A DNA stretch of 64,000 nt. Origin: Trichomonas tenax. Its lineage: Eukaryota > Parabasalia > Trichomonadida > Trichomonadidae. A program made the translations under genes and the position numbers. A model generated the notes under the pieces. That model searched no databases, was not told where the DNA came from, and saw nothing but the letters and a program-made list of their open reading frames with translations. Location of the stretch: the NCBI GenBank assembly GCA_023091735.1, contig JALKBU010000092.1, forward strand, positions 1-64,000, read 5' to 3'. Numbering within the stretch: the stretch's first letter is position 1; each line of letters starts with the position of its first letter. This document shows positions 60,951 to 64,000 of the stretch, in pieces.

Positions 60951-63446
60951 TTAACAGTTGATATTCTTATTGGCGTTGATGAATGAGTTATTAATGATTG
61001 CCTTTGTTGCAACATCTTTGACTTTCTTGTCAAGGATTGATTTGAGTGACTGTGGGATGACTGCAGCAGCTGCTGTTGCTTCGAGGATAGATGTCATGTT
61101 CTTCTCGCCAATGTGCTCGTCAAGGAGGATTGCATCAACAAGAAGATTTGCATTCTCTTCGTCACTTCTGTCATCGTATGTTGATGCGATGATGGAGAGT
61201 GTTGTTCCTTGCTCTCCAAGTTTCATGAAGTGCTTGATGAGATCAGCGCTCTCAACAATATCGATGGCACCGAGTCCGCGAATCTTCTGAAGCTCGAGAA
61301 CAGACAAACGATTTTCAACTGATCTTCTGAGCTTAATGATTTCTTCAGAGCTATCAGCAATGCAGCAAAGATTGGCGATAGAGAGAAGAGACGCGGCCTG
61401 GCTGACAGAAAGCTCCTTTCTGTTCTCCTTGACATAGTTATAAAGGAGTTGTGCAGCCTTTGCGAATTCACCATTATCCTGGATGCACTGGAATGCAAGG
61501 GCTGCATCGTCAAATGATAAAGCTTCAATGACAGCCTTTCTGAATTCCTTGAATTTTCCTGCTTCAAGGAGATCGGCGACGTATGGAACATCGCGGTCGG
61601 AATAATGAGAGATGATCTTGTTAACGCAGATAGATCCGCACTTGTTGTAGCAGCGGTCAAGGCGGTTATAGTCACCATCAATGCGTGACATTTCGGCGAT
61701 TGTTGAGAAGCAGTGTGCTTCGACAGCAATCTTCTCAGCATCGGCTGGACGGTGCTGGAACAATGTTAGGAGTAACTTCTGTGGATCTGGCTGTGTGAGA
61801 GCAAAGATTCTAACAAATCCACAGTATTCGTCACTTTTTGGATCAGAGAAGTCCAAACATGCAACGAGGGCGGCTTCAAATGCAGCTGTCTCAGCCACGA
61901 AGTTGTGCTTGTGGAGAAGGCCGTATCCGGATGCGACTACTGAGTCCATAGCAATGTTCAAGATACGAAGGAAAGCAGTGCTGAATTTATGTGGGCTCTT
62001 TGAAACGCAGTCGAATATCTCTGCATTATCATTCATTGATCTGATAGTGTCTGTGAGCTCACCAAAGTCTTGTGTTGTTGGTGCTTCAATGATAGCCATC
62101 TTGAAGTGATTTGAAGCAAAGAATGATGAATCAAACTCACTGAAGAATTTGCAAGCGAGTCTGTAAAGTTCCTTGTGAACCCCAATCCTCTCTTTCACAG
62201 TGAAGTTGACTGAATCTGTGATCTGAGCTGCAAGCTCATTGAAAACACTGAGTGTTATATTGTGCTGCTTGAGAATATCATCAACATTCTGACCGTGAAT
62301 GAATTTGCGAAGAATTGTGCGAAGTAATTCGACTAAAGGAATGGAGTCCTCAGGATCTGTGATATAGAGTCTTGTCATTCCTCCAATCGTTGTCAATATG
62401 CGGAGTGTATCCTGGCCTCCAAAGATGCCGATGACGAAGTTATCGAAAGTATCTGAGCATCTTAATGATGGCGTGATCTCGTTGAATGCGATCAATTGAA
62501 CTGTCCAGTTTGTGCAGACTAAGCATGTGAGTGGCGAAACAGCAGCAATACTTGTCAAGTCTACTTCGCCTTCGAGCTTCTCAGCACTGACTGTTGGCTT
62601 TTCTGACTTGATATCGGCAATGCGAATGACTTGTTTGTTGTCTGTCGTGAAGAATATGGTTGTGTCATATGTTACAGCTGCAACAGGTTTTCCTGATGGA
62701 ACACCGATCGTTTTGATTGATTTGTAGTCAGCATCAAATAATGTAACATAGCCGTTAACAAAACCGATCAAATACTCTATGCCATTGATGAGAAGAAGGG
62801 ACTCATTAATAATCGGGTTTCTAAAGAAATTAAAATGCTCGTAAAATCGATATTCAATATCAATGAATTGTCTTGTTTCAGCGTTGAATGTAGAAACTGT
62901 TCTGTTCTTGTATACGATTATAATGTTGTTATGGTTGAGCGCGCAAATTGTCGAAATTTCTCCTTTAGCTGGATAATCAATAATTTCTGGGTCGAACACG
63001 TTTGATATCAACGTGATTTTTGCCTTAGATGTAATGGCGACAAGTGAGAGATGTGAATCACAGTCAACTAAAGCAGCTTTGTTTCTCTCGATTGCGCCAA
63101 TGTGGAAAATTGCTGTTTCACGATCAGTTTCCGAACTCCAGATGATGGTTTCGGCAGGAGTGAAGATAACGTAGATTGTTGTGTTGTCTGAGAGGATATA
63201 AGATAAACTCCAGAGGTAATTTATTGGTCTTCTGTAAGCAGAAAGCGCCAATTTGATTTCATCGTCGTAATGTATTGTATTCATCAAAGAAAAAGAGCTC
63301 TTTGTCGCAGTTTTTCCTGATAATAATGTTTCTTGAGAATATTTCAGCTGAAACAGAGATATCTCCTCTGCCGATAGATCATGCTGGAGAAGTTTGCTGT
63401 TAGAAATATGTTTGTCTCCATTAATTCCTTTGGCTTGATTGAACAT
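60951..63446 (-). CDS. Beta-propeller plus alpha-solenoid protein, possible Nup133/155-type nucleoporin
   Basis: The 831-residue protein has two halves. About residues 70-390 are beta-rich repeats without clear WD signatures (for example DNTTIYVIFTPAETIIWSSE and GFVNGYVTLFDADYKS). About residues 400-810 are all helix, with paired helices such as AEKIAVEAHCFSTIAEM and VPYVADLLEAGKFKEFRKAV, the latter like the solenoid motif of Nup133 and Nup155. Length is shorter than the usual 1100-1400 of those nucleoporins. Coat proteins of the COPII, Sec13/31, IFT or HOPS type share this propeller-solenoid order, so they are the alternative. A nuclear pore role is a moderate guess. Confidence 0.5.
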   Translation of the reverse strand: MFNQAKGINGDKHISNSKLLQHDLSAEEISLFQLKYSQETLLSGKTATKSSFSLMNTIHYDDEIKLALSAYRRPINYLWSLSYILSDNTTIYVIFTPAETIIWSSETDRETAIFHIGAIERNKAALVDCDSHLSLVAITSKAKITLISNVFDPEIIDYPAKGEISTICALNHNNIIIVYKNRTVSTFNAETRQFIDIEYRFYEHFNFFRNPIINESLLLINGIEYLIGFVNGYVTLFDADYKSIKTIGVPSGKPVAAVTYDTTIFFTTDNKQVIRIADIKSEKPTVSAEKLEGEVDLTSIAAVSPLTCLVCTNWTVQLIAFNEITPSLRCSDTFDNFVIGIFGGQDTLRILTTIGGMTRLYITDPEDSIPLVELLRTILRKFIHGQNVDDILKQHNITLSVFNELAAQITDSVNFTVKERIGVHKELYRLACKFFSEFDSSFFASNHFKMAIIEAPTTQDFGELTDTIRSMNDNAEIFDCVSKSPHKFSTAFLRILNIAMDSVVASGYGLLHKHNFVAETAAFEAALVACLDFSDPKSDEYCGFVRIFALTQPDPQKLLLTLFQHRPADAEKIAVEAHCFSTIAEMSRIDGDYNRLDRCYNKCGSICVNKIISHYSDRDVPYVADLLEAGKFKEFRKAVIEALSFDDAALAFQCIQDNGEFAKAAQLLYNYVKENRKELSVSQAASLLSIANLCCIADSSEEIIKLRRSVENRLSVLELQKIRGLGAIDIVESADLIKHFMKLGEQGTTLSIIASTYDDRSDEENANLLVDAILLDEHIGEKNMTSILEATAAAAVIPQSLKSILDKKVKDVATKAIINNSFINANKNINC

Positions 63447-63730
63447 TCAGAGACAAAAAAATTGCTCTGACTTCTGACAATTTACATGCTATATAATTTC
63501 ATCATAATTCATCATCAAAATCTCATTCTCAAGCTTCATAAACACTACAAAACTCACAGATTTAACTTAGCATAATCATTTTATTCTTATTTATAACAAA
63601 TATTAGTGTTGTTTTGTTTTGATATTTATTATTTTGGTTGCCTATGATATAAAAGAGTGGAGATATTTTAGTTCGCGTTTATAATTAAAATAGCCTTTAA
63701 AATACAAATAAAACGATATAAAAATATAAA
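63447..63730. other. Short intergenic spacer
   Basis: AT-rich DNA between two minus-strand genes. No feature is seen. Confidence 0.5.
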
Positions 63731-64000
63731 TTATTTCGGAGTTTCGATCTTAACTAATCTTCTTGATGCACGCTCTTTCAAATATTCTTCCTTCTGCTCC
63801 GGAGTCATAGATGCAAGTTTCTGTCTGTTCTCTCTGCGCTTCTTCTGCCACTTCCTGAGTGTCTCCTCGTATTCTTCGAGTTCCTTTGCGCGCTTCTCCA
63901 TTCTCTTCTGAAGACGCTCGAAGTTTTGAGCCTTCAACTGCTTCGTGATGAAGTCGAGATTTTGAGACTTTCTCCTTGTTACATCTGGCTTTAGGTAAGA
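63731..64000 (-). CDS. C-terminal part of a charged coiled-coil protein, cut by the window edge
   Basis: The frame is open from the right edge to a stop at 63731, so at least 89 residues are visible. A TTG at 63937 is not the start. The visible part is very basic and acidic helix (LQKRMEKRAKELEEYEETLR and KWQKKRRENRQKLASMTPEQ), ending KIETPK. No family can be named from this piece; the start lies outside the window. Confidence 0.7.
   Translation of the reverse strand, partial: SYLKPDVTRRKSQNLDFITKQLKAQNFERLQKRMEKRAKELEEYEETLRKWQKKRRENRQKLASMTPEQKEEYLKERASRRLVKIETPK

Noticed and set aside
1..64000. CRISPR arrays or bacterial operons
   Set aside because: No regularly spaced repeats were seen, and gene content, spacing and leaders are eukaryotic.

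Overview
The window reads as nuclear DNA of a parabasalid protist, most likely Trichomonas vaginalis or a close trichomonad. The signs are long intronless genes, AT-rich spacers, very short 5' leaders carrying initiator-like TCAYTTTT boxes 5-25 bases before the ATG, stops often followed by TAAA-like runs, flagellar axoneme genes in a unicellular context, and a repeat block holding a Maverick/Polinton-like relic. The species call is inference; no rRNA, tRNA or diagnostic trichomonad intron motif was found.

Layout: 1-1 kb has a small tail-anchored HeH/LEM-like protein. 1.0-17.5 kb is one 5481-residue talin-like gene (minus) with five tandem FERM-like modules and about 3300 residues of helical rod. 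17.5-25.6 kb is a gene-poor block: a 2.36-kb element with near-identical inverted ends, a broken mobile-element gene, orphan ORFs, strong hairpins and a possible transposase scrap. 25.6-31.1 kb holds a cyclin, a UBL-UBA-three-SANT protein, a histone-fold protein and a tetraspanin. 31.4-36.8 kb is one large minus-strand pseudogene with many frameshifts and stops. 37-44 kb holds a HAD phosphatase, an ELMO-domain protein, a divergent cullin and a coiled-coil protein, all minus. 44.3-49.3 kb holds a SCYL2-like pseudokinase, a frame-broken membrane protein and the CCA-adding enzyme, all plus. 49.3-50.7 kb has a second frame-broken membrane protein and a spacer with a perfect 30-bp palindrome. 50.7-56.7 kb holds an EF-hand/WD-repeat protein, CCT3 and ribosomal protein eS25. 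56.8-64 kb holds DRC1, a Glu-rich coiled-coil protein, a propeller-solenoid protein (possibly a Nup133/155-type nucleoporin) and the 3' part of another gene, all minus.

The genes do not form an operon; strands alternate and each gene seems to have its own promoter. Loose themes are cytoskeleton and adhesion (talin-like, ELMO, tetraspanin, SCYL2-like), flagellum (DRC1, EF/WD protein, coiled coils), ubiquitin and cell cycle (cullin, UBL-UBA-SANT, cyclin) and nuclear periphery (HeH protein, Nup-like protein). The most unusual items are the five-FERM talin, the UBL-UBA-SANT protein, the inverted-repeat element and the palindromic spacer.
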